Below are positions 23,089-34,485 of a stretch of DNA of 64,000 bases, piece by piece. The position numbers and the translations under genes were made by a program. Position 1 is the stretch's first letter, and each line of letters begins with the position of its first letter. The stretch spans positions 62,001-126,000 of the forward strand of contig JADRCO010000001.1 in assembly GCA_021464525.1 (NCBI GenBank), read 5' to 3'. Below the pieces are notes generated by a model. The model searched no databases. It was not told the origin of the DNA and saw only the letters and a list, made by a program, of their open reading frames with translations. This stretch comes from Rhizophagus sp. LPA8_4_AMF (Eukaryota > Glomeromycota > Glomeromycetes > Glomerales > Glomeraceae).

Positions 23089-24346
23089 ATGAAGAATCGT
23101 TTAGAAGAAATGTTAAAAAGTATTGAAACATCACAAATTAAAAAATTTCTAAAAAAAACATTCATGAAATATAATAGTCATAGTCATAATAATAATCATC
23201 ATAATCATTATAATCATTATAATCATTATAATGAAGATCCTCATAGTAATTTGGAAGATATCAATAGGTCAAATTTACTACATGCTTATTATCGATATAT
23301 ATGGAATAGTAATTTTTCATCTCCGATAGAAAGAAATTTACATAGTGGAGCAAACGTAATTGATCTTGGGTTAGTGTAAAATTTTAAATAATAATAGCAT
23401 GATTGTTCGTATTATTGATTTCTTTCTTTACAGATGCGGTTCTGGAATTTGGCTCACAGAACTTTCTTCAGAATATTCAAACAGCAATTTTATCGGAATT
23501 GATAATAAAGAAATCTTACCAATTGAAAAAGTTCCAAAAAATTTGAAATTTATTAAACATAATATTCTTAATGGTATTCCTTTTGAAGATAATATCTTTG
23601 ATTTTATTCACGTAAGATTTATGATAAAATGTTTTAGTGAAACTGAATGGAAGACGCTCATTCTTCCAGAAATATTTAGAATTTGTAAGCCCGGTGGTTG
23701 GATAGAAGTATGTATAAATAAATATATATATGTATTTTATTTTTTAACCACTATCACCATTATCTTTTTTAAACTAATAAATATTTCTGAAAAGATCATG
23801 GATTCGGATACAAATATTTATAATGTTGGTCCTAAGACGGAAAGTTACAATCGAAAGAGTAAGATTTACCTTTTTTTTTTTTAAAAAAAAAAAATATATT
23901 ATTTATTTTATCGCAAATTTTTTAATTTCATGTAAATTCTAATAAAGTCAACAGCATGTTCAGTCCCAGCAAATTTGATATGGATCAATTACAAGATATA
24001 ATGAATATTTATCAAGATCTTGGAATTACTATTATGAAAGAAAAAATAAATGCTTGGTATCCATTTAAATCTCAAAATTCTGATAAACCTTTCGAAATGA
24101 GTAAGTAATTATTCAATTAATAAATTGTAATAATCTTTTTGAATTAAATCTTTAATCCTAACCTTTAATTTAATCTTTTTTATAATAGCGTCGGAAATTT
24201 TGAAATCATTATACCCATTAATGTCAAAGGTATTAAATTTAAATCAAGAAAATTATGCAAAATTATCAAAACAAATTCTTGAAGAAATTGCCAAAAATAA
24301 AACTTATGGTAAAACATATAGGATCATAACTCAAAAGCATTTGTAA
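23089..24346 (+). CDS. Class I SAM-dependent methyltransferase
   Basis: Five exons, 23089-23369, 23434-23707, 23795-23858, 23948-24100 and 24189-24346, join in phase to about 309 residues. Motif I, VIDLGCGSGIW, spans the first splice junction. It is followed by the acidic loop FIGIDNKE (motif II), HNILNGIPFEDNIFDFIHVR (motif III/IV) and the motif V/VI block EIFRICKPGGWIEIMDSD. This is the layout of the methyltransferase-11/25 group. The substrate cannot be read from the sequence; in fungi such proteins are often annotated as UbiE- or LaeA-like. The N-terminal 60 residues carry a low-complexity His/Asn/Tyr tract (residues 28-45) coded by a hexanucleotide-like ATAATC repeat. The final KTYRIITQKHL is typical of the family's last strand. 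Confidence 0.85.
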
Positions 24347-24854
24347 ATAATATGTCTGTACGTAGTAATTTATTATTTAATAACATATATATAACATCAT
24401 TATTATATTCATTTTAAAATTGTCCGGAGCGAAGCGTAGGACATTATTTTAATAAAATTCGAAAAACAATTGAGAATTAAAATAAGCATTTTAATAAATT
24501 GACTGATATGATATTTGTTAAGTCGTATCGACGTATCGTATAGATTCCCGTGGAATTCCATGAGATTTCCATGGTTAAATCGGGATGATTGTCAAATCAC
24601 GAATACGGTTGCATCTCGTAAAAAAAAAAGTAATAATACAATTGCACGGATGCTCTTTACAGATGAAATAAATAAATATATTTATTAATAAAATGTAATA
24701 TTGACAACAAAAAGTATATATCAAGATGCAAATAATTGAAGTATTATATAACAATATTAAAAAAAAAATAGTCCAAAAAATATCAATCACATAATAACTA
24801 TTAAATGTTTCATCGATATTTGATTACTGATCGACAGAATAAATTATGATGAAA
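24347..24854. other. Intergenic between convergent genes, with a small hairpin
   Basis: The methyltransferase and P450 genes converge here. The only structure seen is a 23-nt inverted repeat at 24421-24443, with TGTCC and GGACA arms around GGAGCGAAGCGTA. Confidence 0.4.
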
Positions 24855-26456
24855 TCATTTTCTTCTTTCAATGTACACTTCCATTTTAGTTATATCATTA
24901 ACTAAAGTGAATTTAAGTTGAATAGGTTCATTAGGATTAACTAATTTAAAAGTATATTTTCTATATATTGTGGCTAAAATAACTTTAATTTCTGCCATAG
25001 AAAAATTTTTACCAGGACAACTTCTCATACCATGACCGAAAGGTGAAAAAGCGAATTGAGGAACTTTTTCTTTCCAATTACCAAGAAATCTTTCAGGTAT
25101 GAATTGATCAGGATTTTCAAATATTTCAGCATTACGATGAATATGAGATAAATTAATTGCAAATATAGTGTCCTTATTAAAATGGTAATCACCAATTTTA
25201 GTATCTTGATCAGGAGAATAACGATAAGTTATTGGTACTACAGGATATAATCTCATTGATTCATTTATTACAGCTTCAGTAAAAGGTAATTTTGATAAAT
25301 TAGAAGTAGTAATTTGATCATCATTACCGATTACATTTAAAATTTCTTTTAACATACGATCTTCATGTTCAGGATGTTTTGCCAATAGATAAACAATAGA
25401 ACATAAAGTTGTAGTAGTTGTACCAGTACCAGCGCTAAACATTTCTCTAATATTTTGTTTAATATCATCAGGAGAAGGATCATCTTCAGTATTTTGAGTT
25501 ATTAACATAGTAAGAAAATCTGGTCTAACTTTACTATTTTGACTACTTATATTAGATTCTTTCTCAATTTTAATTTGTTGTTTACGTTCTTTAATAAATT
25601 GAATTTCAAAATCTGTTAAATAATTTAAAATATTTTTATAATATTTAGCGGCCACGCTTATAAAAGGAAGATTCCAAAGAAGTTTAGGTACAAAAATATA
25701 AAATCCCAAAGCATCAGCGTATTCACCTCTTAATCTTCTATAAATTTCACCTTTATTTTTTTCATCTTCAATTTTCTTTTCCTTATAAATTTGATTTGTA
25801 AATTTCATGAATTGAATTTTCATTGAAGTTTCTTTACTACCTGAAGCAACCAAACCCATCATATCACTTGTGAATGCTCTAAACCATTCATCTAATCTAA
25901 TAACTTGATCATCTTTTATACAATCCCAATAACCAATAATTTCTTCACAACATTCTACAGTATATTTTGTACATAATTGAAGAAATGAAGGAGGGGATAA
26001 AGATTGTTGAAAGAATTTTCGATTATGTCTCCATTTTGGTACATCGCAATTTAATAATAATCCTTCTTTATCCATACCTAATTCAATAAAACCTGAAGTT
26101 AAAGGTAATCTTCGAAGGAATGGGGAATGAACACTTGGACTAAATAATTCTTTAAGATATTTTGGTGAACTTATTATAACACAACGTTGTCCAAACATTG
26201 TTATATCACATATTTCACCATATTTTTCTGAAAGATTATATTTATTTTGTGCCACATCTCCTACTAAAAATATATTCCAATGTCCGATAAATGGTAAAGG
26301 CAATGGACCAGGCGCTAATGAATTTCGATTTTTATAATAGTAGATATATGGCCTTATTGCTAAATAAATGAATAATGTGACAAAGATATAATAATAATTT
26401 ATCTTTGAAATTGAGGTAATGAGAATCGGATATTTTTCCAGTAATGATGAAATCAT
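24855..26456 (-). CDS. Cytochrome P450 monooxygenase
   Basis: This is a single uninterrupted frame of 533 residues, unusual beside the intron-rich neighbours. An N-terminal membrane anchor (about residues 20-40) is followed by a proline hinge, LAPGPLPLPFIGHW. The I-helix has AGTGTTTTTL near residues 340-350, with the oxygen-activating Thr. The K-helix ExxR is ESMR near residue 398. The PERF-like motif reads PERFLGNW, and the heme loop is FSPFGHGMRSCPGKNF with the ligand Cys480. It is an ER-anchored, NADPH-reductase-dependent enzyme. The substrate is unknown; the motif set is compatible with fungal fatty-acid or sterol-type hydroxylases, but I would not assign a CYP family by eye. A TATA word lies about 55 bp upstream of the ATG. 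Lack of introns may reflect a retrocopy or a recent expansion. Confidence 0.96.
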   Translation of the reverse strand: MISSLLEKYPILITSISKINYYYIFVTLFIYLAIRPYIYYYKNRNSLAPGPLPLPFIGHWNIFLVGDVAQNKYNLSEKYGEICDITMFGQRCVIISSPKYLKELFSPSVHSPFLRRLPLTSGFIELGMDKEGLLLNCDVPKWRHNRKFFQQSLSPPSFLQLCTKYTVECCEEIIGYWDCIKDDQVIRLDEWFRAFTSDMMGLVASGSKETSMKIQFMKFTNQIYKEKKIEDEKNKGEIYRRLRGEYADALGFYIFVPKLLWNLPFISVAAKYYKNILNYLTDFEIQFIKERKQQIKIEKESNISSQNSKVRPDFLTMLITQNTEDDPSPDDIKQNIREMFSAGTGTTTTTLCSIVYLLAKHPEHEDRMLKEILNVIGNDDQITTSNLSKLPFTEAVINESMRLYPVVPITYRYSPDQDTKIGDYHFNKDTIFAINLSHIHRNAEIFENPDQFIPERFLGNWKEKVPQFAFSPFGHGMRSCPGKNFSMAEIKVILATIYRKYTFKLVNPNEPIQLKFTLVNDITKMEVYIERRK

Positions 26457-26510
26457 TGTATATAGGATGGTATAAAATGTGTATGCAAAAATGCTTGAAA
26501 AAGGTTCTGG

Positions 26511-26518
26511 TTTATATA
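26511..26518 (-). promoter_or_regulatory. TATA box of the P450 gene
   Basis: On the minus strand this reads TATATAAA, about 55 bp upstream of the P450 ATG at 26456. Confidence 0.5.
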
Positions 26519-26975
26519 CACTAAGTGAAGTTGTAAGTTTTAAGTAATAAATAATTTTCTTGAAAAAGAGAAAGAAGAAGAAGAACGAAGATCCATTTTA
26601 TAAAAAATTAATTAACAATACAACTTTTTTCTTAAGATTGTACAATTATTTATAATTATTTACATAAAAAACGAAACAAATAAAAGGAAGTTCAAAATCA
26701 TTGAATTTAACTAAATTAACATAACAAACTCTAAAATTTTATTAAAAACCATTGTTACTAATATTATTTACAAATGATTTTATACGTATTGTTCTATATT
26801 AGGGATTGTCTTTTAAAACAATATTCAGATATTGTGTAATGTCGATCATTCATGTCCAAAAGTAGATGATTATTTTTACATATGAATTATAAGAATTATA
26901 AGAATTATATATGATTTGCGCAGCAGCAGCACATTTTTAACACAATGACATAAAAAAATAACCATTTTGAAAGTT

Positions 26976-27615
26976 TTAAAAAAATCTCTTTCTTTTTTTA
27001 ATAGATTTCGTAATTCTAAAACTAAAGGACCTACCATAAATTTTCGTATCATTTATAAGATTAACTTGAACATAATAATTGGTTAAATTACCCCCTAACC
27101 AATTATCTTGTACTATAAATTTAATTTTATTGTTATTTATACTATTATTTAAATATACTTTCTATAAAATAAAATAAGATTTAAATTTAAATTTTAAATT
27201 TAAATTTGCCAATAAAACAAAAACATTTAAAATATTATACATCGTCTTACATGCTCATTAAACTTCCATATTTTATGTGGATAATATTGATCAAAATCTG
27301 ATTTTGGGTCATATTCATATATTGCTACTTCTACTTCAGCTAGAAAAAAAAATAATTAATTAAAATAATTGGTTTTTATTTAATTTTAAAGAGATTTTAA
27401 ATAATACACATACGATTTACATATGTTACATAATAACTTTCCCATCTAATTTCTTGTTCAGACCATAATGGATATATTTCATATGAGGGGATAATGGTAA
27501 CATTTATTTTTGGCTCTTCTTCCCCATTATATATTTTTATTTCAACCGAATATATTTCCTTAATAAAAAATATTATAAAAGATAATATAATATTTGTAAA
27601 TAAAAATGAGTTCAT
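26976..27615 (-). CDS. Small secreted protein, possibly Kre9/Knh1-type Ig-like domain
   Basis: Three exons on the minus strand, 27615-27414, 27339-27251 and 27161-26976, join in phase to 158 residues. The N-terminus MNSFLFTNIILSFIIFFIKE is a classical signal peptide, with likely cleavage after IYSVE. The mature part looks like one beta-sandwich: YPLWSEQEIRWESYYVTYVN, then IKFIVQDNWLGGNLTNYYVQ, and the ending NDTKIYGRSFSFRI. The last block resembles the closing strands of the Ser/Thr-rich GPI-anchored (Kre9/Knh1) domain, where a YxVQV strand is followed by YGxSxxFxI. The similarity is weak, and no Ser/Thr-rich stalk or GPI signal follows; the protein ends in basic residues (KSIKKRKRFF). It may be a cell-wall or effector-like secreted protein. 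It is divergent to the Scm3-like gene. Confidence 0.6.
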
Positions 27616-27735
27616 CGTAAAAAGAAAAAAAAAATTGGAGAGAGTAAGAATTTTAAATTTGCGTAAACTTTACATAATTTGTTTAGTCTTTACGTCAAAG
27701 ATAAGCCTTTGGTGCTTCATAAACGGACAAGTTTA

Positions 27736-27775
27736 ACAATCCGTGTCACGTGACGACAATCCGCAACACGTGACG
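27736..27775. promoter_or_regulatory. Tandem 20-bp direct repeat, each with CACGTGACG
   Basis: Two head-to-tail 20-bp units, 27736-27755 and 27756-27775, share ACAATCCG and CACGTGACG, differing only in the three bases between. CACGTG is the E-box bound by bHLH proteins; in budding yeast TCACGTG is the Cbf1/CDEI site. The pair lies about 120 bp upstream of the secreted-protein ATG and about 450 bp upstream of the Scm3-like ATG, so it could serve either or both. Confidence 0.6.
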
Positions 27776-28223
27776 TCTAGACGGAGATAATCTAGCTAAA
27801 AATGTGTTTTGTTCCTATTTAAAGTATATAAAAGTATTAAGATCGTGTATACTTCCCAAATATATTTTCACCATCTCATTTAACGAGAACAGAATTTCTT
27901 TAAATTTTTTAATCCTGATAATCGTAACGAATGAACATTATAGTTGTTCGGGCTGTTCGGGCTGTTCAAATTCTCAAATTTCGATACCCTTTCTGTATAG
28001 TACCCGAGTTACCCGGGTTTTCATATGAACTTTTTATAATTTCACTTTACGGTACCCCTAAAAATTTTATTACCCTGGGAATATAAAAAAAACACGTTTA
28101 AATCAATAACCGAAAAATCACCCATCTACTGTTCAAATTTAACTTTTCGATCGTCTACCAATAAAATCAGTGTCATTTACCAACTGACATATTTTTTCAC
28201 AAAAATTTTTTCAAACTTTAAAA

Positions 28224-29753
28224 ATGAAAAGTAATAAAGTGTTACATTCAAAAAAACAAAAAAAAGTTGCAACTAAAAAGAATATTAATAAACCGTTAAA
28301 ACCTAAACCTTCTAAAAGTTCTTCTATAAAAGCCTCATTACGAGAATCAGAGAAGAGTAAATGTCGTTTAAAAGCTGCTTGGGCTGATATTATTAAACGA
28401 TATCAAAATATTTCTCCAGAAGAGACTGACGTGATTGATTTAGTTAATGAGGAGATTGTAGTTGATAGAGGTATCTTACAAAAAGATACTATACGATATG
28501 TTGGAACTTTAAATTTATCCGCTTCAAAATCTCAGGAAGACGCGATTGATGATGATTCAATTTGGCAATCAGATCCTAATTTGTGTGAAAACGATACCGA
28601 TTTTTATCAACGAGTTTCTTTAAGAAAAAATGATAATAAAACTAGCAATAAAACTAATGATATAATAGACGTACTCTTGGAAGAATCAAATGAATGTTTT
28701 GACTGGGAAACAGAATCTAGCGATTATAACGAATTTAATGAGAATTTAGGAGACATTAATGAATCTTTTGATGAAATGTCAAATACAGAAGAAGAATCAG
28801 AAGTTTGTAGAAAAAATGATTCACCTTCTGAAAACGAATTGTTAAAATTTACTAATGAACAATCAAGAAAAAATAATAATAAAATTAGCGATAAAACTAA
28901 TGATATAATAGACGTACTCTTGGAAGGATCAAATGAAAATTTTGACTGGGAAACAGAACCTAGCGATTATAACAAATTTAATGAGAATTTAATAGACATT
29001 GATGAATCTTTTGATGAAATGTCAAATACAGAGGAAGAAGAATCAGAAGTTTGTAGAAAAAATGATTCATCATCTGAAAATGAATCGCTAAAAATTACTA
29101 ATGAACAATCAAATTCAGTTACTTTGACTGAAATCCCATCATCACAAAGTACAGAAAATATAACTAAATCAAATTCTCCAAGACGACTTAGAGTATATAG
29201 TTTCAATACATTTGATTCAGGACATCAATCAGAAAGCGAAGATACAGATTCTGAGTGTTCTGATTCAGAAAAGTGTTCTGATACAAACAATGAAAAGATA
29301 TATACACAAGAGAAAAATTTGGATGATACACAACAAGCTCAACAGGAGACTTTAAATCATTGTCAAATGGCTCAACAAGGAACTTTAAACTATTCTAGAA
29401 TGATTCAACAAGAGACTGTAAACTTTTCTCGAGTGACTCAACAAGAGACTGTAAACTATTTTCAAGTGACTCAACGAGAGGCTTTGAACTATTGCAAAGT
29501 GCAGTCTATAGATCACCCTCAACGAGAGATTTTAGAATTCATACAAACGATACCTCCAGTTACGTTCACTCAGGAACAACAGCGTCTTTGGTTAGGTATG
29601 TTGTTATATTTAAATTCGTTTCTTTTTTTTAAAAAAAAAAAATCAATTTCTTACATCAAAATATTTGACAAAATAGAGCCAACGTCTGAAGACTATACGC
29701 AATTATTGACTTGGACTGACAAATTTGTGGGAAAACAGAGTTTATTAAATTAG
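28224..29753 (+). CDS. SCM3: Scm3/HJURP-like centromeric histone (CENP-A) chaperone
   Basis: Two exons, 28224-29595 and 29677-29753, give about 482 residues. The 81-bp intron between them is a multiple of three and has no stop, so read-through would add 27 residues. The basic N-terminus is followed at residues 46-88 by KCRLKAAWADIIKRY, then DVIDLVNEEIVVDRGIL. This matches the Scm3 core pattern of a Trp-containing helix, then I(D)L-x-T-G-E-I-V-x-D-x-G-H-L. In known members this region binds the CENP-A/H4 dimer. The rest is acidic and disordered, with two tandem 81-residue repeats and then a run of QQETLNY-like 12-residue repeats. Acidic tails are common in histone chaperones. The replacement of the usual HL by IL in the core is a deviation. 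A generic acidic nuclear protein remains possible. Confidence 0.62.
   Translation: MKSNKVLHSKKQKKVATKKNINKPLKPKPSKSSSIKASLRESEKSKCRLKAAWADIIKRYQNISPEETDVIDLVNEEIVVDRGILQKDTIRYVGTLNLSASKSQEDAIDDDSIWQSDPNLCENDTDFYQRVSLRKNDNKTSNKTNDIIDVLLEESNECFDWETESSDYNEFNENLGDINESFDEMSNTEEESEVCRKNDSPSENELLKFTNEQSRKNNNKISDKTNDIIDVLLEGSNENFDWETEPSDYNKFNENLIDIDESFDEMSNTEEEESEVCRKNDSSSENESLKITNEQSNSVTLTEIPSSQSTENITKSNSPRRLRVYSFNTFDSGHQSESEDTDSECSDSEKCSDTNNEKIYTQEKNLDDTQQAQQETLNHCQMAQQGTLNYSRMIQQETVNFSRVTQQETVNYFQVTQREALNYCKVQSIDHPQREILEFIQTIPPVTFTQEQQRLWLGMLLYLNSFLFFKKKKSISYIKIFDKIEPTSEDYTQLLTWTDKFVGKQSLLN
28624..29112 (+). repeat. Two tandem 243-bp repeats inside the Scm3-like gene
   Basis: Units at about 28624-28866 and 28867-29112 are offset by 243 bp (81 codons). 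They encode near-identical peptides containing KTNDIIDVLLE, NFDWETE, FNENL and SFDEMSNTEEE. The second copy has one extra Glu codon. The high identity points to a recent in-frame duplication. Confidence 0.85.
29325..29540 (+). repeat. 36-bp coding repeats (QQETLNY type)
   Basis: Five to six copies of a 12-codon unit, with consensus like AQQETLNYSRM, lie head to tail in the second half of the Scm3-like protein. Copies vary at the aromatic and the last two positions. Confidence 0.8.
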
Positions 29754-32131
29754 TCAGTAAAATGATCTATTATGGATCTTTCTTTTCTTGTTCCAATTAA
29801 TTTAATCAATTTGTTAGAATCATTGATAGAAGAAATTATTGTAAATATTTGAAATATCATTCTTTTTTTAAAAAAAAAAATTTATATTATAAGTAGACTC
29901 ATTTACCTAGTCAGTAGTCACAGACTATACTTTTGGATATAATTAAAATAGAATAGTAGATCTGAATGATTATTTTTTGTAAAAATATACTTGACAAAGA
30001 ATAGGCTAACTATAGCGTGCAATACATAAAATATTCTGTATTGCAAATTTCTTTCAATATCTACTAAAAGTTACTAATTAAAACTTGACTATATTTGGAG
30101 ATGATGACTAATTTGAAGAACACCTTGAATAAGATTTCACAAATTCTTCTGATGATATAGTAAACAGGGTTCATTACACCATATCAAACTGCAAGGAGTA
30201 TTAAAAAAAATTCAATAACAAGGGAATGTTTGAATTAGCATTGAAAGATGTAAAGAATCGTTGATAAAATTTGCGGATTGTTGTTTACATACCTTAGATC
30301 TAGCACGATTGATTAGGTCTTAGGAAAATTGAATTAAATTACATAAATTTATATAGAATAAAAATTAAATATTTTAATTATATATCTTATTAATTGTACG
30401 ATATATTTATATTGTCTTATCCCAGGACAAGCTTTTTAGCAAGCTAAAGGGCGATAAGAAAATCTAGAGATGAGTGTTGACTGTCGACATTGATAACCCT
30501 TCATACGATAAAACATAGGGTTGCTCGTAGCTATTTATACTTCTCGGATAAGAATACAACCAACCGAAAGATTACTCATGTGATATAAGTGAAAGAATTA
30601 GCGTAACCCCATCATCTAACATCAAATGCGCATCAGAGTTGATTTTCGAAGATTGACTCTGTATATTAAATAGTTCTCATAAGTTATCTCAGCCATATAT
30701 ACATGATGATATTCTACTCAAAGTTCTCGCTATTCTTACAACAACATCCACCACAATAAACCTACAATTTCCTCCAATATTTATTTTACCCGCTTCACAT
30801 TCTCCCAAAACTTCTTTTCTCCTCTAAACCTCTTTCAAGGCAGCATCAGTGAACCTTGATGTTGAATGAGTTTTACCATATCATCCTTGGCATGTATAGT
30901 AAGTGATCCATTCACAAGATGTTAAGGCTTATTTTCAGTAACGATCCCAGGGTAGTCAAAGCTATATTTGTCAACCATATCCCAAAGACCCAAACTATTA
31001 TAAAATCCCATGCTCAGTCCCGTTTACCGTCCTTTCCCATTTAACGACCATTTCTGAAGGAAAAGTAGCCAAGCAAAAATGTCCTAACTCTCAGGTCTAA
31101 TGCATATATTCCTTTTCAATCCTTGTCCATTTATTAATTTCCACATCTAACTCCAGGTGGTATAGAAATGCATAAATCATAATAAGGTTTAAGTATTTTT
31201 TTAATTCAAAAAGTATCATATTAAAAATCATACCTATATTAATATGACTCGCTTTCACATTAGAAAAGATTATGGGTAAACCTCATGGCCGATTTCCTTT
31301 CTGTGATGTAAATAAGTTCCTCAATAAGTTCCTCAACGAACTTGATTACATAATCGACTCGTATTTTCTTTTCATAACGCAATTGGACGTTAGATTTTTT
31401 GTTGTTGTAAGTTATATTATTGCGTTCTCCGTATCCTTCCGTCTATAAAAGTTGAAGAACTAATCTCCACCATTTATACCGATGCTCCACAACTTGAATG
31501 TCGTTAAAAAGACGAAACATGGAATGCAGGCTCTCTGCAAGAATAATTGTAGAATTCTACCATGTTGACAAGATTATGCTCCTTTCTTAGCATGACCGAA
31601 AGTTAGTTTTGCGTTAGGGTACTTCTCGGAAAAACTACTAAGCCTCTTAAAACCCTAACGAAGCATGACAGAAACTAAAAAAAATCTTTCTCGGCAGATG
31701 ATCAAGTGATATTTTGTTTGGGACATAAGGATATAGTGCATTACGTAAATTTACATCATGTTTTCGTTCTAAAACGCTTTTGGAATTTGCACTTTAAATG
31801 ATTTATAGCCTTGGGGAACAAGAGAAAAGAAAGTTGTCAGGTCACAAGCGTTCCTTGATGCTGATGCGGGGAAGTGTTTTTTTGATTATGTATTAAGCGT
31901 TGCAAAATGTGCCAAAATAGGACGCGACCCCTCTTTAGTCACCCTCTGTATAATCTCATTCGAGTAGTGTGACTATAGAGAGTTTCAACAGAAAGGCCAT
32001 GATATATTGATATGTACAACACCGAAGATCTTATTGGATCTTAAGATCTTGTAGCTTAATTTGGCGTAGGACAATGCAGATTCCCACGGGTTGTCATAAA
32101 TACCAAAATTAAAGTTTCGATCTTTACAAGG
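29754..32131. other. Gene-free interval with decayed fragments
   Basis: No intact gene. Near 30840-31060 the minus strand reads like SLGLWDMVDKYSFDYPGIVT and then HAKDDMVKLIQHQGSLML, in frames interrupted by stops; the family is not recognised. Near 31590-31680 two oppositely oriented words, TTAGTTTTGCGTTAGGGT and a partial complement, may be ends of a small decayed element. Confidence 0.4.
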
Positions 32132-32140
32132 TATAAAAAA
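32132..32140 (+). promoter_or_regulatory. TATA box of the aldehyde dehydrogenase gene
   Basis: TATAAAAAA begins 44 bp before the ATG at 32176. Confidence 0.5.
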
Positions 32141-32175
32141 TAAGTTCGATTTTTAAAATATCAAATTTTTTGACA

Positions 32176-34485
32176 ATGTCGAAACAAATAACTATTTCTC
32201 CTGTTGATAATAAGCCATACGTTACTAGAACTTTAGCTACGACTGAAGAAGTCAACACGGCAATTGAACTGTCAAATATAGCCTTTCAAACATGGAAAAG
32301 AGTTCCGGTCAAAGAGCGTGTGCAAATTATGTCCAAATTTGTTGATGCCTTTGTTGCAAAGAAAGAAGATTTATCAAAGGAATTGACTTTACAAATGGGA
32401 AGGTTCGTTTAATTATAAAATTATTTAGAATTCATTATCGTTTGATTCACGTTTGTTGTTTTTATTTAGGCCAATTAAATATGGGCCCAATGAAATTAAT
32501 GGCACAGAGGAACGTGCGCGTTATATGGTTTCAATTGCAGAGGAAGGCCTCAAAGATGTTGAAATCACGGACTCTGATAAACCTGGTTTTAAGCGATTTA
32601 TTCGAAAAGAGCCGTTAGGTTCGTTTTACTTTTGATGCTTGCAATTTTATAGAAAATTGTAAAGTTACTTACGATTCTATTTGAATTAGGTCCAATTCTT
32701 ATAATTGCTGGTACGTTTTCTTAATTAATCAAAGTTCACACACTTATTTAATATTATATTTATAACTAAGAAGTCATTCAATTTAGCTTGGAATTATCCG
32801 TATCTCATTTCTATAAACGGTGTTGTTCCAGCACTTCTTGCAGGTGGTCATTAGTTATATGAATATTTTTTTATTTTCTTCATTTATGAGTTCTTAATAT
32901 AGATTCGATATTTAGGAAATACCGTTATTTTGAAACAATCTTCTCAGACTCCTTTATGTGCCGAGCGATTTGCCGAAGCTTTTAAAGAGGCTGGCCTTCC
33001 AGATAACGTGTTTCAGTTTTTGCACATGTCACATAGTGATACGGAGAAAGCCATCAAGAATCCTCTTATTGCATACATAAATTTCACTGGTTCAGTTGAA
33101 GGTGGTAGAGAAATTCAAAAAGCAGCCAGTACTAAATTCATTGGTATTATTCAAAATCATTTGGATGTCTATTGTACATTATTGTATGAGCATGTATTAT
33201 TAACTTGTGTTTCTTATTCCTCAGCGACTGGGCTTGAATTAGGTGGCAAAGATCCAGCATACGTACGGCATGATGCTGATATCGATTATACTGTTGAACA
33301 GCTTGTTGATGGTTCATTTTTTAATAGTGGCCAATGTTGTTGTGCGATTGAACGAATTTATGTTCATGAAAAAGTATATGAAGAGTTTATTCAGAAATTC
33401 GTGGATTTAACAAAGGTAATGATTCATTTATATTTGCTCTTTTAAATTCGTAGAAATAATTTGTTTGATTGTTATTTATTAGCAATATAAATTGGGTGAT
33501 CCATTGAATCCTGACACAACTCTCGGTCCCATGGTTCGTACTAAAGCTGCGGAGTTTGTACGAAATCAAATTGAAGAAGCCGGTTAGGAAACGAATATTT
33601 TATCTTTTTGTTTATAATTATCATATTATTAACGATCATTTATTGTTATTTAACTTTAGTTAATCAAGGTGCAAAACCTTTAATCGAAACTGCATTGTTC
33701 CCGCAAGATAAGGTGATTGAAACTCGGTATTTTGATTTATGGTTTTTAACATCAATGGGACATTTTTAATCTTATTGTTTAATATATGTCAGAAACATAC
33801 ACCATACATGGCACCTCAAGTTCTTGTTAACGTAAATCATTCAATGAGAGTCATGACAGAAGAGAGTTTTGGTCCTGTAATTGGAATCATGAAGGTTAAT
33901 ACCAGGATATTGACTAATTGTATTTCTTTATTTATTGTTATATCTTTCTAAGATTTTTCTATTCATGTTTTGCATTTCATAGGTTTCTTCGGATGAGGAA
34001 GCAATTCGGCTGATGAATGATTCAGAGTTTGGTCTTACAGCCAGCATTTGGACTAAAGATCCTGATGCAGCTGTTGCGATTGGGAATGAAATTGATACTG
34101 GAACTTGGTTTATGAACCGTTGTGATTGTATGTTTTTTGTATAATAATAATAATAGAAGTGCAGATGGTAACTAAATTAGTAGTTTCTAAGAATTTTGTT
34201 AATATATATTATATAGATCTTGATCCAGCTTTAGCTTGGGTTGGAGTTAAGAATTCAGGGAGAGGATGCACATTGGTAAATTGTTAATCTATTATCGCTC
34301 TTTATGCGTTTGGTTTGATACTAATTTAATTTAATTTTTTTTTTAATAGTCAAAGTTTGGATTTGATTATCTTACAAGGTATAAACTTAAAATATTGTAT
34401 TTAAAGTTGAGTTAGATAATAATATTTGTTTCTTTTCTTTTTTTATAGACCTAAATCTTTCCATTTGAAGTTAGTAACTAAATGA
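32176..34485 (+). CDS. NAD(P)-dependent aldehyde dehydrogenase
   Basis: Thirteen small exons join in phase: 32176-32402, 32470-32618, 32690-32710, 32787-32843, 32916-33143, 33225-33415, 33483-33582, 33660-33712, 33793-33894, 33983-34127, 34217-34275, 34350-34378 and 34449-34485. They give about 465 residues. ALDH landmarks appear in order: AWNYPYLISINGVVPALLAG with the catalytic Asn, NTVILKQSSQTPL with the NAD-binding Lys, INFTGSVEGGREI (Rossmann GS loop), LELGGKDPAYV with the catalytic Glu, and FFNSGQCCCAIERI with the nucleophilic Cys. MTEESFGPVIGIMK, FGLTASIW and VKNSGRGC follow. It oxidises an aldehyde to an acid in the cytosol; the substrate class (for example succinate semialdehyde) is not decided by these motifs. 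Start at 32176 (MSKQITISPVDNK) is the first ATG after the TATA box. Exon 3 is only 21 nt. Confidence 0.95.
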
